From positions 62,001 to 126,000 of the forward strand of contig CAYJLF010000015.1 in the NCBI GenBank assembly GCA_964371055.1: 64,000 bases of DNA, read 5' to 3'. A model generated the notes under the pieces. The model worked only from the letters and a program-made list of their open reading frames with translations, did no database searches and was not told where the DNA came from. Shown in pieces: positions 39,933-49,422 of this stretch. Source of the stretch: CAYJLF01 sp964371055 (GTDB taxonomy: Bacteria; Eisenbacteria; RBG-16-71-46; CAIMUX01). Made by a program: the position numbers and the translations under genes. Within the stretch, counting starts at the first letter, position 1. Each line of letters starts with the position of its first letter.

Positions 39933-40129
39933 CACGCCTCCTTCGGGGTGCGCGGAATCTCGTCCGCGCACGCCAGGGTGCACCAGGTTTTGGTCCGCGG
40001 GATCTGCGTCCCACAGCCGACGCAGCGGCCGGCATGGAGGAAGGCCAACGACTCGTCGTCGCGGAGCCGGCGCCGGAAGAGCTCCATGGCGGTCTCACCG
40101 CACACCTCGTCGGGCTCGCGTCTCGCCAC
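39932..40129 (-). CDS. Small zinc-knuckle protein of the late operon
   Basis: 65 aa. CVGCG and CTLAC pairs 11 residues apart form a likely zinc site, preceded by a helix (AMELFRRRLRDDESLAFLHAG). GTG follows GGAGGAGCTGTA and overlaps the upstream stop (TAGTG). The tight spacing with the flanking genes shows it belongs to the late operon. Function unknown. Confidence 0.5.
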   Translation of the reverse strand: MARREPDEVCGETAMELFRRRLRDDESLAFLHAGRCVGCGTQIPRTKTWCTLACADEIPRTPKEA

Positions 40130-40596
40130 TACAGCTCCTCCACCAGGAGATCGCCGCGCACGTGCCGACGCACCCGCCTCCGGTCCTCGAATACGGACTC
40201 GTCCCCGTCCAGGCCCAGAAACCGCATCTCCCAACCGAGCTCATTGCGGTACCACCGGCCGGGCTCGCACGCATCGGCCCGGATCCGCACTCCTGAGGAC
40301 GGGGCTCCCCTCTCCGGCGTCACCTCGGTCCGGCCGGCGCGGAGCAGTTGGAGCGAGGCGAGGGTCCGGATCGCATCGAGCACGGTTCCGGCTACGATCG
40401 CGTTTCGGGTCGCATCGGCCAGGCGCTCGGTGTCCACCGGCTCCGCCGACGCCCGGATCCGCTCCGCCTCCGCCTCGGCCGCTACGGGCCCCCACGTCGT
40501 GAGCAGGGTGAGGGCGCGCTCCACGTCCGCGGCCGGATCGGCCCCGGGCTGGAGATCCGCGACCGCGACGCTGTGGTCCACGCAGTCGAGCCTCAT
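40129..40596 (-). CDS. Late-operon protein of unknown function (155 aa)
   Basis: A helical first two-thirds (VERALTLLTTWGPVAAEAEA, ADATRNAIVAGTVLDAIRTL) leads to a C-terminal strand-rich part with GRWYRNELGWEMRFLGLDGDESV. ATG at 40596 overlaps the upstream stop as ATGA. No family recognised. Confidence 0.6.
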   Translation of the reverse strand: MRLDCVDHSVAVADLQPGADPAADVERALTLLTTWGPVAAEAEAERIRASAEPVDTERLADATRNAIVAGTVLDAIRTLASLQLLRAGRTEVTPERGAPSSGVRIRADACEPGRWYRNELGWEMRFLGLDGDESVFEDRRRVRRHVRGDLLVEEL

Positions 40597-40937
40597 GACC
40601 AGCTGGCGACCGAGCGGCCCTTGGCCCGCCGCCGCAGCTCCTTGCTGAGCGAGGTCGCCTGGCGGAACTGGATCCTCCAGGTGGCCGGGATCGTGATCGT
40701 GATCAGGGGCGATTCCGGCGTGATCGGGAACTGCCGGACCCGCTTCTGATTCCCCTTCCACAGGGTGGCGCGGAAGAACCCAAGCTCCGGGATGCGCACT
40801 TCCTCGCCATCCATGGCGGCGTCGACGATCGCCCGGAAGGCCCGCTGCACGTCCTTGGGGTTGACGCGCGGCGACACCCGCCGGCACACCTCGGCGAGCG
40901 ACACCGACACCCGATCGCCCTTCTTCTTGTTCGGCAC
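40593..40937 (-). CDS. HU/IHF-like DNA-binding protein
   Basis: 114 aa from GTG with GAGGAGGAACG. The pattern SLAEVCRRVSPRVNPKDVQR, AFRAIVDAAMDGEEVRIPELG and FFRATLWKGNQKR corresponds to the helical base and the first strands of HU/IHF proteins, where GE.V.i..fG.F is standard. The last 45 residues replace the usual DNA-binding arm end with ITPESPLITITIPATWRIQF and a basic tail. Its place in a tail operon is unusual; it could package or organise DNA, or be a structural derivative. Confidence 0.6.
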   Translation of the reverse strand: MPNKKKGDRVSVSLAEVCRRVSPRVNPKDVQRAFRAIVDAAMDGEEVRIPELGFFRATLWKGNQKRVRQFPITPESPLITITIPATWRIQFRQATSLSKELRRRAKGRSVASWS

Positions 40938-40951
40938 GGTTCGTTCCTCCT

Positions 40952-41992
40952 CTACCGGGTCCCCACCAGTGCTTCGATGCCGGCCCGCGCGAACGCCAGA
41001 AGCATGGCCTCGACCGGCACCGTGCCTCCGACCCCGCGGACCTCTGAGACAAACGCTCCCCAGACGTATCCCTGCACCGCCGGCGCGAGCTCGCCCCAGT
41101 GCGGGGAGTCGACCGGCAGCCGCGTCCCGACCGCCACCGTTCCGGTCCGCGGCCGACGTCGGAAGACCAGCCAGGATTTGGGCCCCGCCCGGGTCTGACA
41201 GACCGCCGTCAGCCCCTGCGCGCGTTCCTCGAGCCAGCACTCATCCAGGTTGGGCCGCTCCGGATCGTCGGCCTGCAACAGGCCAAGCACGTCGAGCGCG
41301 TCGATGTAGAGGCAGCGCATCGTGTCGTCAACCCGCTCCCGGCGCTGTCGCCGCCCCAGAGCCTTCGCCTCGGCCCGGCCTTTCGCGCGCCGCGGGTACT
41401 GGAACTTCCGTTTGCCGCGACCTGATCCGGGGGCGGGTGGGGCCGGAGCGGCCGGGGCCGGAGCAGGCAGAGTCGTCAACGCCCGGTGCTCCGCGATCGT
41501 CCGTCCCGCCTCAACGGCCTGGCGCTGGAGGCCCCGGCACACCGAGAGCTCGATGCACGCCTCGCAGCCCACGCCGGTCCGGAACCGCCCCAGACAGGCG
41601 AGAGAGCCCGGCGGCGAGGACTCCGGAATCAGCTCCTCCGCGCGCGGCGGCGCCGCTCTGCGCTTCGGCACGGTTCCCCCGGGCTCCGGGATCGGGTCGG
41701 TCGGCGCACCGAGGGTGGCGGGCTTCCAGGGCAGCGGCAGCGTGTCGACCCTGCCCCCGGGATCCCGGACCGTCGCTGTCGCTTCGTCGACTTCGCCGAT
41801 GCAGATGAGGGTTCGGTCGGTCCCCGGGGCGTGGAGCTCGAACACGACGCCCCAGGCGTAGTCCCGGCGCACGATCCGGGTCCCGCTCCGCTCCGTGGTT
41901 CGCACCTCGCCGAGGAGAAACCGGGGGAGCCGGCGACGGGCCAACTCGGTTTCGACCCAGTCGGCGGCCGCGTTCTCGGCTTGGATGATCAC
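40952..41992 (-). CDS. Late-operon protein of unknown function with zinc-like motif (346 aa)
   Basis: Three parts: an N-terminal beta-rich 95 residues (DYAWGVVFELHAPGTDRTLICI), a Cys cluster near 135-155 (CLGRFRTGVGCEACIELSVCRG), then a Pro/Ala linker, a very basic stretch (RGKRKFQYPRRAKGRAEAKALGRRQRR) and a C-terminal alpha/beta domain (MRCLYIDALDVLGLLQ, WGELAPAVQGYVWGAFVSEV). The composition suggests a DNA-binding or scaffold role. GTG start without clear ribosome site. The 93 bases upstream (41993-42085) hold no gene. Confidence 0.6.
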   Translation of the reverse strand: MIIQAENAAADWVETELARRRLPRFLLGEVRTTERSGTRIVRRDYAWGVVFELHAPGTDRTLICIGEVDEATATVRDPGGRVDTLPLPWKPATLGAPTDPIPEPGGTVPKRRAAPPRAEELIPESSPPGSLACLGRFRTGVGCEACIELSVCRGLQRQAVEAGRTIAEHRALTTLPAPAPAAPAPPAPGSGRGKRKFQYPRRAKGRAEAKALGRRQRRERVDDTMRCLYIDALDVLGLLQADDPERPNLDECWLEERAQGLTAVCQTRAGPKSWLVFRRRPRTGTVAVGTRLPVDSPHWGELAPAVQGYVWGAFVSEVRGVGGTVPVEAMLLAFARAGIEALVGTR

Positions 41993-42085
41993 GAGACGGC
42001 CCGTTTTCCGATGTACCCGCCCATATCTCGGGAATACGGGTGACGCTCGGACTCCGTCAAATCCCCCCGGAGATCACGCCACGGG

Positions 42086-42394
42086 CTACGCCTCGTTCTC
42101 GATCCCGACGGTCGCGGCGACGACCGAGAGAACCCGCCCCTGCCGCGCCTGCTCCTCGCGCTGGCGTGCCTGTTCCGCCACCAGCTGCTCCAGAAGTCTC
42201 GACTGCCCCTCCTGCACCGTCACGAGGCGGTTCAGGAGCTGCTGCACCTGCAGGGAGCACGCCAGCTGGCCCGGCTCCTTCCCGTTTCGCACCTTCCCGG
42301 TGAGCGCCTCGATCACCTTGACGAGCTTCTCGATCACGAAGATCAGGATCACCGCCCAAGCCGCGTTCTGCCCGGTCAGCAGGTCCCCCATCAC
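42086..42394 (-). CDS. Single-span membrane protein with coiled coil (lysis-associated candidate)
   Basis: 102 aa. One N-terminal hydrophobic helix (AAWAVILIFVIEKLVKVIEAL) and a long Gln/Glu/Arg-rich coiled coil (VQQLLNRLVTVQEGQSRLLE...). This matches spanin-like or XhlA-like phage lysis accessory proteins. GTG at 42394 or ATG at 42391; either overlaps the upstream stop. Confidence 0.55.
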   Translation of the reverse strand: MMGDLLTGQNAAWAVILIFVIEKLVKVIEALTGKVRNGKEPGQLACSLQVQQLLNRLVTVQEGQSRLLEQLVAEQARQREEQARQGRVLSVVAATVGIENEA

Positions 42395-42678
42395 GCCCCC
42401 TCTCCGTCGTTCGCCTCCGCCTGCGCCGCGGCCGGCACCGCGGCGAGCAGCATGACCTCGAGCACCTCCCGGCCGCCGAGGATCCGGACCTGCCGCTCAA
42501 GCAGCCGCTCGAGCGTCGCCTCCGCCGCTTCGATCTCCTCCTCGAGTCCGGTCTGCTCCCGCGCCAGCGCCCACCAGTTGTCGAACAGCGCCTTCGCATG
42601 CGGGTCTTCCGGCGGGCTCTGCCGGTTCAGCAGGACCGAGAGTCGCTCGTCGCCCAACACCGTCTGGACCGACTTCAC
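42391..42678 (-). CDS. Small coiled-coil protein of the late operon
   Basis: 95 aa: LSVLLNRQSPPEDPHAKALF, then a charged helix (EEEIEAAEATLERLLERQ) and a short Ala/Val-rich end (VLEVMLLAAVPAAAQAE). GTG follows GGAGGGCAT. It lies between the tail spike and the membrane protein. No family recognised. Confidence 0.55.
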   Translation of the reverse strand: MKSVQTVLGDERLSVLLNRQSPPEDPHAKALFDNWWALAREQTGLEEEIEAAEATLERLLERQVRILGGREVLEVMLLAAVPAAAQAEANDGEGA

Positions 42679-42686
42679 ATGCCCTC

Positions 42687-45600
42687 CTAGAAGATGATGT
42701 TCCCGCCGCCGCTCGACACGCTGCCGGTCCCGGTCACCGTGACCGAGACGTCGGCCGTGTTCCCCTGCACGTTGCCGTAGTCGCCCGAGCTGACGATCGT
42801 GCCGCCGCTCCCGGAGGCGATGTTGCCGACGATCGTGCAGTTGGCGCCGATGCTCTTGATCCCGTCCCCGTTCGACGCGGCGACGACGTTGCCCTGGATC
42901 GCGACGTTGTTCGCACTGTTGTAGATCGCCGCGTTGTTCGCACTGGAGAAGCTCGGAGCGAGGGAGACGTGGTTCCCGAGGATCCGGGCGCGCGCGGCCC
43001 CGCCTCCCAGGCTCTCGATTCCGCGGGCGTAGGAGCTCGAGGACGCCCCGCTGACGCTGACCGTGTTGCCGCTGAAGAGGGTGATGCCGCCGTCGCTCCG
43101 CAGCCCGCCCAGCTCCTCGCCGCCCCCGACGACGGTGACCCGGTTACGGACGAAACGGTTCTCGCCGGCCCCGGCCCAAACGCCGCGGCTTGTAACCCCG
43201 GTGAAGGTGCACCGCACGACCTCGAGCCCGGTGATCGTCTGGGCCCGAATGCCGAGGTTGCACGGCCCGATCCGGGTCCACCCCACAAACCAGTCCCCGT
43301 TGAGCAGCAGCTCGTTCGCCGACGTCCCCGGCGCCGCATCCCGACCGAACCGGCAGTCGAGGACCTTGCCGTCGATCACCGTCCCCTGGACATCGATCGC
43401 CGGGGCCAAGGTCGAGCTCTTCCGCCAGACCCGGCAGTCGCGGAAGCGCACCCGGTCAATGGTCGCGCTCGAAGCGACGTACAGCACCGTGTCCGGATCC
43501 CAAGTGCCGGTGTAGGTGAACCGGCATCCGTCGAATGCCACCTCCCCGATCGGTTGCGCCGTCGACTCGTGGCCGAAGAGCCGGTTGGTCGCGTCGGCGC
43601 CGGCGCTGTAGACGAAGACGAGGTCGCGGAACCGGATCGAGCCGACGTTCTCCGAGACGTCCGTCACCTTGAACAGCTTGTGGACGCCGCCGTCGTTGGC
43701 GCCCCAGAGGATGCGGGTCTCACCGTGGGCGCTCTGGTAGCCGCTCCCGTCGCCGAGGGCCGCGAGATCCGACTTCCGCGCACCCCGCACGAGGAGCCCG
43801 GAGTGCTCCGGCCCGACCATAATCACCTCGCCGGTGCAGTCGACCGCGCCGACGCAGACGATCTCGACCTCGGGCCGGCCGAGCGCGTCGATCCGGGACT
43901 GCCAGTGCTTCACCCAGCGGAACGCCTCGCCGAGCGTCGCGAAGTCACAGACGCGATTGTCGGCCAAACCCTTGCCGACCGTGATCGAGACCCGCTGCGT
44001 GACCCGAGGCACGCCGGCGCGGATCGTGTCGATGCCGGTGATCGCGCTCGAGTTCGTGGTCACCACGGCAAGCGGAAGGGTGTCGGACGCGAACGCCGTC
44101 GCCTTCGTCCCGGTCTGCGCGATCGCGCCGGAGGAGGTGATGTAGAGGTAGGCCGTACTGCTCGACGGGATCGTCAGGTCGGTCTGGGGGATCACGAGCT
44201 TCTTCCCCTCGACCCAGGCGATGCCGGCGGAGATGCGGCAGACCCGGCTCCCCTGGTCGGTCGCCAAGAGCCCGTTCAGCGAAAAGACGCCGGCGTGCCG
44301 GACGTTGTTCGAGATCGACTGGATCTCCGCGATCGCGCCGAGCAGCGACTGGGAAGCGGTCGGCAGCGCGGTGCCGCCGAGCTCGGTCGCGCTGCTCAAG
44401 GGGATCGGCGCTGAGAGGACGTCGTCGTCGAAGGTGAGCGGCACGCCGGATCCGGTCGCCTGGACCTTGGCCGAGGCGCCGGAGAGGGTCAGGTCCCCGC
44501 CGGCCGACAACGCGCCCTCGACGGACAGAGTCGCCTTCCCGGTGGCATGCACGTTCGCAATGGTCACGGCCCGATCGGTGGCGTCATCGACCGCGATCGA
44601 AAACCCGCCGGATTCGTTGCGGAGCCGCCACGAGTTGACGTTGCTGGCCAGGAGCGCAGCCGGACCGGTCGCGCCGGGACCGATCCCCAGCGTGAGATCG
44701 CCCTGGACCTTCAACCCCAGCCGGCCGCCGGCGCCCGCGTTCTTCACCACGACCTGGGATTCGCCGGCCTCGGCGTCGTTGCGCCGGAGCAGGAGGTCGT
44801 TGGCCGATCCGTTCGCCGCCACCACGACTTCGAGATCGACGCTCGCGCCGTCGAACCGGATCCGGTTGCCCGGGGTGGCCTCGGTCCCGTCCCCGAGGCA
44901 GAGATCCGACCAGACGCTGTGCGGCGCCGACCCGCCCTTCGTACCCGGTCGCAGCTGGACCTTCGCCCAAACGTCCATCGTGTCCGCCGCGGGGTCGTCT
45001 CCGATCTCGGCGTCCCCGGTCACGACCTCGGTGATCGACACGATCTCGGTGCCCGAGACCGTAAGGTTCCGGCAGGCCACATCGCCGTCCTCGTCGACCT
45101 GGAACACTCGCGTCGCCCCGTCGGTCCCGATCACACTGAGCTGGGGCGTCTCCGCGTCCGCCGCCGCCGCCCGGACCGCGACCTTGGCATGGCCGCCCAC
45201 GAACTCGAGGAACTCCTGCACGAACGCCATGAAGTCTGTGTGCACCGCCTGGCCGGTGTGGGTGATCGTGGTGATCACCTCATCCGCCGCGACCGACGTC
45301 ACCTCGGCCAGGAACACCGTGCCGGACTCCCCGGTGAGGTTCACCGCGTCCTTCCGCGTGACGCGGGGTCCGACGAGACAGATGGCGTAGTCGGACGCGG
45401 TCGTGGACGGAACCGCCTGCTCGAGCGGATCCACCAGGATGCTGTTGTGGCCGCCGGCGTAGGTGACGGTTCCGGTCACGATCGCCGCACCCGGATCCAC
45501 CGCACTCGGACCCGGTCCGCCTTCCTGGACCGGAATGAGCCAGATCCGGACCTGCCGGCCACTGTGGTCGTAGCCCGCCTCGAGCAGGGTGTCGACGATG

Positions 45601-46052
45601 ACGCGCAGTTGCCCCGACTCGACGGTGACGCTGTCCGGGGTTCCGAGAACGCCGACCTCTTCGCGGATCCGCGAGTACTCGAGCTGCCCGGTCCTGGGGT
45701 TCGCTTCCACGCCCTCGACAACGTCGACCGCGCGCAGCCCCACATGGAACAGCGTGCCCGCGCCGGGAGGGATTCTTACCCCCTGGAGGCGCGTGTCCTC
45801 CGCCGCTCCCCCGAGCAGGGTCCCGAGGCCGTCGGTCGCGGCCCAGGCTGCGGCGGGAGCGACATCGACCCGGTTCGCGGTCGCCGCCGGTGCCACCGTG
45901 ATCTGGGAGCCGAACGCTCCGTCGATCGAGTAGACGCGCGCCACCGTCGCCTTGAGCTCGCCGGTCACGTAGCCGACGATCCGGTCTCGGAAATCGACCA
46001 GGCCGATCGGCCGCCGGTCATAGAAACGCGTCCTCACGCTGTCAGTGGACAT
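42687..46052 (-). CDS. Large tail spike/fibre with C-terminal right-handed beta-helix
   Basis: 1121 aa. The N-terminal part (RTRFYDRRPIGLVDFRDRIV) probably attaches to the baseplate. The middle is built of beta-rich, Ala/Gly/Thr/Val-heavy repeats. From about residue 740 the sequence becomes a parallel beta-helix: short repeats such as GEVAFDGCRFTYTGT, IDRVRFRDCRVWR, GKVLDCRFG, LEVVRCTFTGV, ENRFVRNRVTVVG, ITLFSGNTVSVSG, RILGNHVSL, VAIQGNVVAAS. This is the fold of polysaccharide-binding or -cleaving tail spikes. No catalytic triad can be named. ATG follows GGGAGTAGC and overlaps the gpI-like stop. Confidence 0.8.
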   Translation of the reverse strand: MSTDSVRTRFYDRRPIGLVDFRDRIVGYVTGELKATVARVYSIDGAFGSQITVAPAATANRVDVAPAAAWAATDGLGTLLGGAAEDTRLQGVRIPPGAGTLFHVGLRAVDVVEGVEANPRTGQLEYSRIREEVGVLGTPDSVTVESGQLRVIVDTLLEAGYDHSGRQVRIWLIPVQEGGPGPSAVDPGAAIVTGTVTYAGGHNSILVDPLEQAVPSTTASDYAICLVGPRVTRKDAVNLTGESGTVFLAEVTSVAADEVITTITHTGQAVHTDFMAFVQEFLEFVGGHAKVAVRAAAADAETPQLSVIGTDGATRVFQVDEDGDVACRNLTVSGTEIVSITEVVTGDAEIGDDPAADTMDVWAKVQLRPGTKGGSAPHSVWSDLCLGDGTEATPGNRIRFDGASVDLEVVVAANGSANDLLLRRNDAEAGESQVVVKNAGAGGRLGLKVQGDLTLGIGPGATGPAALLASNVNSWRLRNESGGFSIAVDDATDRAVTIANVHATGKATLSVEGALSAGGDLTLSGASAKVQATGSGVPLTFDDDVLSAPIPLSSATELGGTALPTASQSLLGAIAEIQSISNNVRHAGVFSLNGLLATDQGSRVCRISAGIAWVEGKKLVIPQTDLTIPSSSTAYLYITSSGAIAQTGTKATAFASDTLPLAVVTTNSSAITGIDTIRAGVPRVTQRVSITVGKGLADNRVCDFATLGEAFRWVKHWQSRIDALGRPEVEIVCVGAVDCTGEVIMVGPEHSGLLVRGARKSDLAALGDGSGYQSAHGETRILWGANDGGVHKLFKVTDVSENVGSIRFRDLVFVYSAGADATNRLFGHESTAQPIGEVAFDGCRFTYTGTWDPDTVLYVASSATIDRVRFRDCRVWRKSSTLAPAIDVQGTVIDGKVLDCRFGRDAAPGTSANELLLNGDWFVGWTRIGPCNLGIRAQTITGLEVVRCTFTGVTSRGVWAGAGENRFVRNRVTVVGGGEELGGLRSDGGITLFSGNTVSVSGASSSSYARGIESLGGGAARARILGNHVSLAPSFSSANNAAIYNSANNVAIQGNVVAASNGDGIKSIGANCTIVGNIASGSGGTIVSSGDYGNVQGNTADVSVTVTGTGSVSSGGGNIIF

Positions 46053-46053
46053 G

Positions 46054-47241
46054 CTACTCCCATCCGGGGCCAAGCGTTACGCCGGCCGGTCCCACCGTCG
46101 CGACCCGCGCCGGGACGCGCCACACCTCGACATCGTCGACCCCGATCACACCCGTGTTGCCCGAGTCGGCTCCGACACTCACATCCCCGGACACGATGCT
46201 CGGCGTCGCCTCACCGCCGTCACTCGACTCATACTGCAAGACCTCATCGACCCACAGCCGGAAAAACGGGACGTCCCCGGACCGCAGCGCTTCGACGCGC
46301 AGTTGGTACCATGCGCCGGGCACCATGCTGATGCCGCCGGTCAGATCGGCCTCGTAGATCGTGGTCGGACCCGAGCCCGCATTGAGCTCCAGCCGCAGCT
46401 GCGGCGACGCGTCGGACACGCTGAGCTCGTAGTACCCACCGATCAGCAGCATCATCCGCGCCGTGTCGAACCACCGGACCTGGAGCCGATCCCCGGACTC
46501 CGCGAGCCGGAACCACAGCGTGACGACATAGTTCGTCAGTTCGAACGGCGACACCGTCGTCAGCACGGCCCGCTCCAGGGCGCCCGGAGGAAGCGAGAAG
46601 ATACCGTCCTCGATCGACGCCGCGGCGCCGGCGCTCTCCCACCGGTCGCGGGTGCCGGAGAACCGGTCCAGGAAGTCGAGAAGCACGACCTCGATCCGCT
46701 CGCCCGCCGGCCGGCTCAGGCGCACCAGTTCCAGGAGGATCCCCGGGGCGAGCGATCCGTCATCCATCACCCGGAGCTGCGTCGTTCGATCCGCGTCGTC
46801 CCCGAGCAGGACCGTGCCGGCCCCGTCCCGGTCCGGCCCCACGACGAACTCCTCGACCAGCAGGCGGGCGTCGAACCAGTCGATCAGCCAGGGCTCGCGG
46901 CCGGTCAGGGCGCGCGCCGTCGCCAGCAGGCCCTGCGCCGTCCCCTTGGTCCGCCAGAACGGGATCGCCACGCCGATCAACCGGCGCAGCGTCAACGCAT
47001 CCGCCTCGTCGAAGGCCGGGTCCAGGTCGGAGGCGAAGCCGACATGGGCCTTGAGGTGCCGCAGCAACCGGTCCGGGCAGCGCGCCGGATCGTCGGTTTC
47101 CTCCAGGCTCCGGATCGAATCCTCGATCCGGTCCATGATCTCCTGCGGCTTTTCCAGGATGCGGCGCAGCAGGCCATCGCCCTGCTCGTCGGCCAAACGG
47201 AGCGGCTCGATCAACGCGCCGTACAGGGTCGGCTTCTCCAC
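46054..47241 (-). CDS. gpI-like tail protein with C-terminal lectin-like domain
   Basis: 395 aa. The first 150 residues match phage tail protein I-like baseplate components: CPDRLLRHLKAHVGFASDLD, DALTLRRLIGVAIPFWRTKG, TAQGLLATARALTGREPWLI. From about residue 200 a concanavalin/LamG-like beta-sandwich follows (NYVVTLWFRLAESGDRLQVR, WYQLRVEALRSGDVPFFRLWV, VGVDDVEVWRV-like). Ordinary gpI ends near 180-200 residues, so this is a fusion that adds a carbohydrate-binding-type module. Next to gpJ and the tail spike, as in P2-like order. Confidence 0.8.
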   Translation of the reverse strand: MEKPTLYGALIEPLRLADEQGDGLLRRILEKPQEIMDRIEDSIRSLEETDDPARCPDRLLRHLKAHVGFASDLDPAFDEADALTLRRLIGVAIPFWRTKGTAQGLLATARALTGREPWLIDWFDARLLVEEFVVGPDRDGAGTVLLGDDADRTTQLRVMDDGSLAPGILLELVRLSRPAGERIEVVLLDFLDRFSGTRDRWESAGAAASIEDGIFSLPPGALERAVLTTVSPFELTNYVVTLWFRLAESGDRLQVRWFDTARMMLLIGGYYELSVSDASPQLRLELNAGSGPTTIYEADLTGGISMVPGAWYQLRVEALRSGDVPFFRLWVDEVLQYESSDGGEATPSIVSGDVSVGADSGNTGVIGVDDVEVWRVPARVATVGPAGVTLGPGWE

Positions 47242-47250
47242 CGCACCTCC

Positions 47251-49422
47251 CTACGGGACGTAGGTGATCGTCAACGTGCCCAGGGCCGGCAGCTCCCGCT
47301 CCGCGAGGGTGACGTTGGCCGCCGGCGCGACCAGGTCGACCTTCCGCGGGGAGGGAGCCGTGTTCATGATGGCCGCCACGATCCGGCTCGTCGGAACCTC
47401 GCCACCGAAGGCCCACTCGAAGTTGACCCCGTCGCTCTTCCGCGCCAGGGGGGTGAGGAGTTGCCCGAGCGCGGTCTCCACCGCCGCCCGGCTGCCGCCG
47501 TGGAGCGTGAGCTCGATGTCGATCGGCCGCGGGGTGAAGTTGGTCGCGCTCAGCCGCTGGTTCAGCACGAGCACGCCCCGGGTGTCGCCGGAGCCGTTGA
47601 AGTACGCCTCAAGCTCGGTCAGGTAGGAGGCGGTCGCGGCACCCCCGCTGCTCCCCACCACGACGGCCTGCACCGTCTTCGGTCCGAGGGCCTCCTCGAT
47701 CGCGAGAGCCCGGCCAAACGGCCGGGACCCGTCCGCGGCGGTAAACGCCGCGGTCAGGTGCTCGATGTCGTCCCGGGTCACCCCCTTCGACAGGGTGCGG
47801 AGCGTGGCCGGGCCCGACAGCTTCACCTGTTCGAGGGACTCGGGGGTCGCTCCATCCGCCGGCGCGTAGCCCGAAGCGGCCCGCGGGTTGGTCACCGACT
47901 CGACATACGAGTTGCCACCCCGGTTGATCGAGATCGCACCGGGGCCGACGTTCCCGTTCTGGTCCGCGGGGATGGTGCGGTAGGCCGCGCGCACGTTGTC
48001 GGAGCCGGCCGAAGGGATCCGGCCGTTCGTCCCGTCCCCGAACCGCAGCGTGGCCCTCCCCTCGTCATCGAAGCGGACGAGGAAGTGGCGATCGGTCGCG
48101 ATGCTGTTGGAGAAGTCGGAGACCCGCGTCCACTCCACCCACTCCGCCCCCTCGTAACACCAGAGCCTCAACGTCGCATCATCGACCACCGGGTAGTTCG
48201 CCAGCTCGAAGCTCTGGGACGGCTCTCCGCTCGACGAGCCGAGCGGGTAGTCCTCGCGACTCTCCCCCTGGCTGGCCGAGCCGAACAGGTAGCGAGCCCC
48301 GGCCGTGAAGTCGATAGCCGCGATCGCCGGCGTTTCGGGCAGCGAGTCGACCGCGATGACCCGGAAACGGATCCAGTACCCCAGATCCCCGGATCCGGGC
48401 CCGAGGGACGTACGATCCCAACTCCGCGTCGCGGTCTGCGGCAGCGTCCAGGACACGGTCTGCGCGCCGGCCGCACTCAGCCGCTCCGTGCCATCGCTGA
48501 GGCCGGGCAGCTCCTGCCAGTGGGCGCCGACCGTGTAGTCGGACGGGTCGGTCGACACCGTGCCCTGCCCGAGCAGTGTCGCGGTCTCGACCAGGTTGAC
48601 CCCGCCCTCGTAGGCAACCTCGAGCTCATCCTCGAACGCTCCGGTGACGTTGCTCCGCACTCGGACCCGGGTGCCCGATCGATCGGCCTCGCCGAGCCAC
48701 GACGTCAGGTCGAGCACGAGGTGGTCGGACTCTTGCGTCACCGCATCGGGCGCCGCGTCGGCCAGGTCGGCGTCGTACACCTCCCAAACCCCGGCCGTGA
48801 TCCCGGAAGCCGGCACCGTGATCTCGACGCCGAGCTCGTCCGTCATCGCATCCCGATGGCCGAAGCACAGCAGATCCCCCGGGCCCGGAGACGCTCCCCA
48901 GCCGGGTGTGAACGCCGATCCCGCATGCTCGGTCCAGGTCTCCGTCGCCGCGTCGTAGCTCCGGATCCATCCCAGCTGGTCGGTCCGGGCCGTGACGATG
49001 TCGGTCAAGGTCTCGAACACGACTCCGGCCGCTCCCCCAGTGCCTTCGGTCGCGAACCGCGACCGGGCCGGGACCACGACCGCCTCCGCCGCGAAGTCGC
49101 GCGAGAGCTTGAACACCAGTTCCGCCGCCGCCGGCGCGGCCTGCCGCAACTGGACCCCGATCAGGGCGAGATGGGCCGCCACCGCCGGCCGGGTCTTCGC
49201 CGTCGGCAGGAACCGCTCGTTGGCCACCGCATCGAGGAGCTTGTTGTTCAGGTCCGCGGCCAGGGCGAAGGCACGGAGCAGTTGGATGAACGGCTCGTGG
49301 GGATCCTCATCGCTCAACTCGGGCAGCCGGGCCCGCTTGTCGACGATGAGCTCCTCGAGGATCTCAGGGTAGTAGAAGGCCGTGTACTGGAACGGCGGGG
49401 TGCGGATCTCCGTGCTCGCCAT
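47251..49422 (-). CDS. Baseplate J-like protein (large baseplate assembly protein)
   Basis: 723 aa. The N-terminal LPELSDEDPHEPFIQLLRAF, ALAADLNNKLLDAVANERFL, AVAAHLALIGVQLRQAAPAA blocks are the gpJ/gp6-type start. The middle has several repeated beta-domains, including RFDDEGRATLRFGDGTNGRI and AAYRTIPADQNGNVGPGAI. The C-terminus has TPRPIDIELTLHGGSRAAVE. About twice the length of P2 gpJ, as for the long TIGR02243-like class found in larger myoviruses and contractile injection systems. Forms the outer baseplate wedge. ATG overlaps the gp25 stop. Confidence 0.88.
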   Translation of the reverse strand: MASTEIRTPPFQYTAFYYPEILEELIVDKRARLPELSDEDPHEPFIQLLRAFALAADLNNKLLDAVANERFLPTAKTRPAVAAHLALIGVQLRQAAPAAAELVFKLSRDFAAEAVVVPARSRFATEGTGGAAGVVFETLTDIVTARTDQLGWIRSYDAATETWTEHAGSAFTPGWGASPGPGDLLCFGHRDAMTDELGVEITVPASGITAGVWEVYDADLADAAPDAVTQESDHLVLDLTSWLGEADRSGTRVRVRSNVTGAFEDELEVAYEGGVNLVETATLLGQGTVSTDPSDYTVGAHWQELPGLSDGTERLSAAGAQTVSWTLPQTATRSWDRTSLGPGSGDLGYWIRFRVIAVDSLPETPAIAAIDFTAGARYLFGSASQGESREDYPLGSSSGEPSQSFELANYPVVDDATLRLWCYEGAEWVEWTRVSDFSNSIATDRHFLVRFDDEGRATLRFGDGTNGRIPSAGSDNVRAAYRTIPADQNGNVGPGAISINRGGNSYVESVTNPRAASGYAPADGATPESLEQVKLSGPATLRTLSKGVTRDDIEHLTAAFTAADGSRPFGRALAIEEALGPKTVQAVVVGSSGGAATASYLTELEAYFNGSGDTRGVLVLNQRLSATNFTPRPIDIELTLHGGSRAAVETALGQLLTPLARKSDGVNFEWAFGGEVPTSRIVAAIMNTAPSPRKVDLVAPAANVTLAERELPALGTLTITYVP

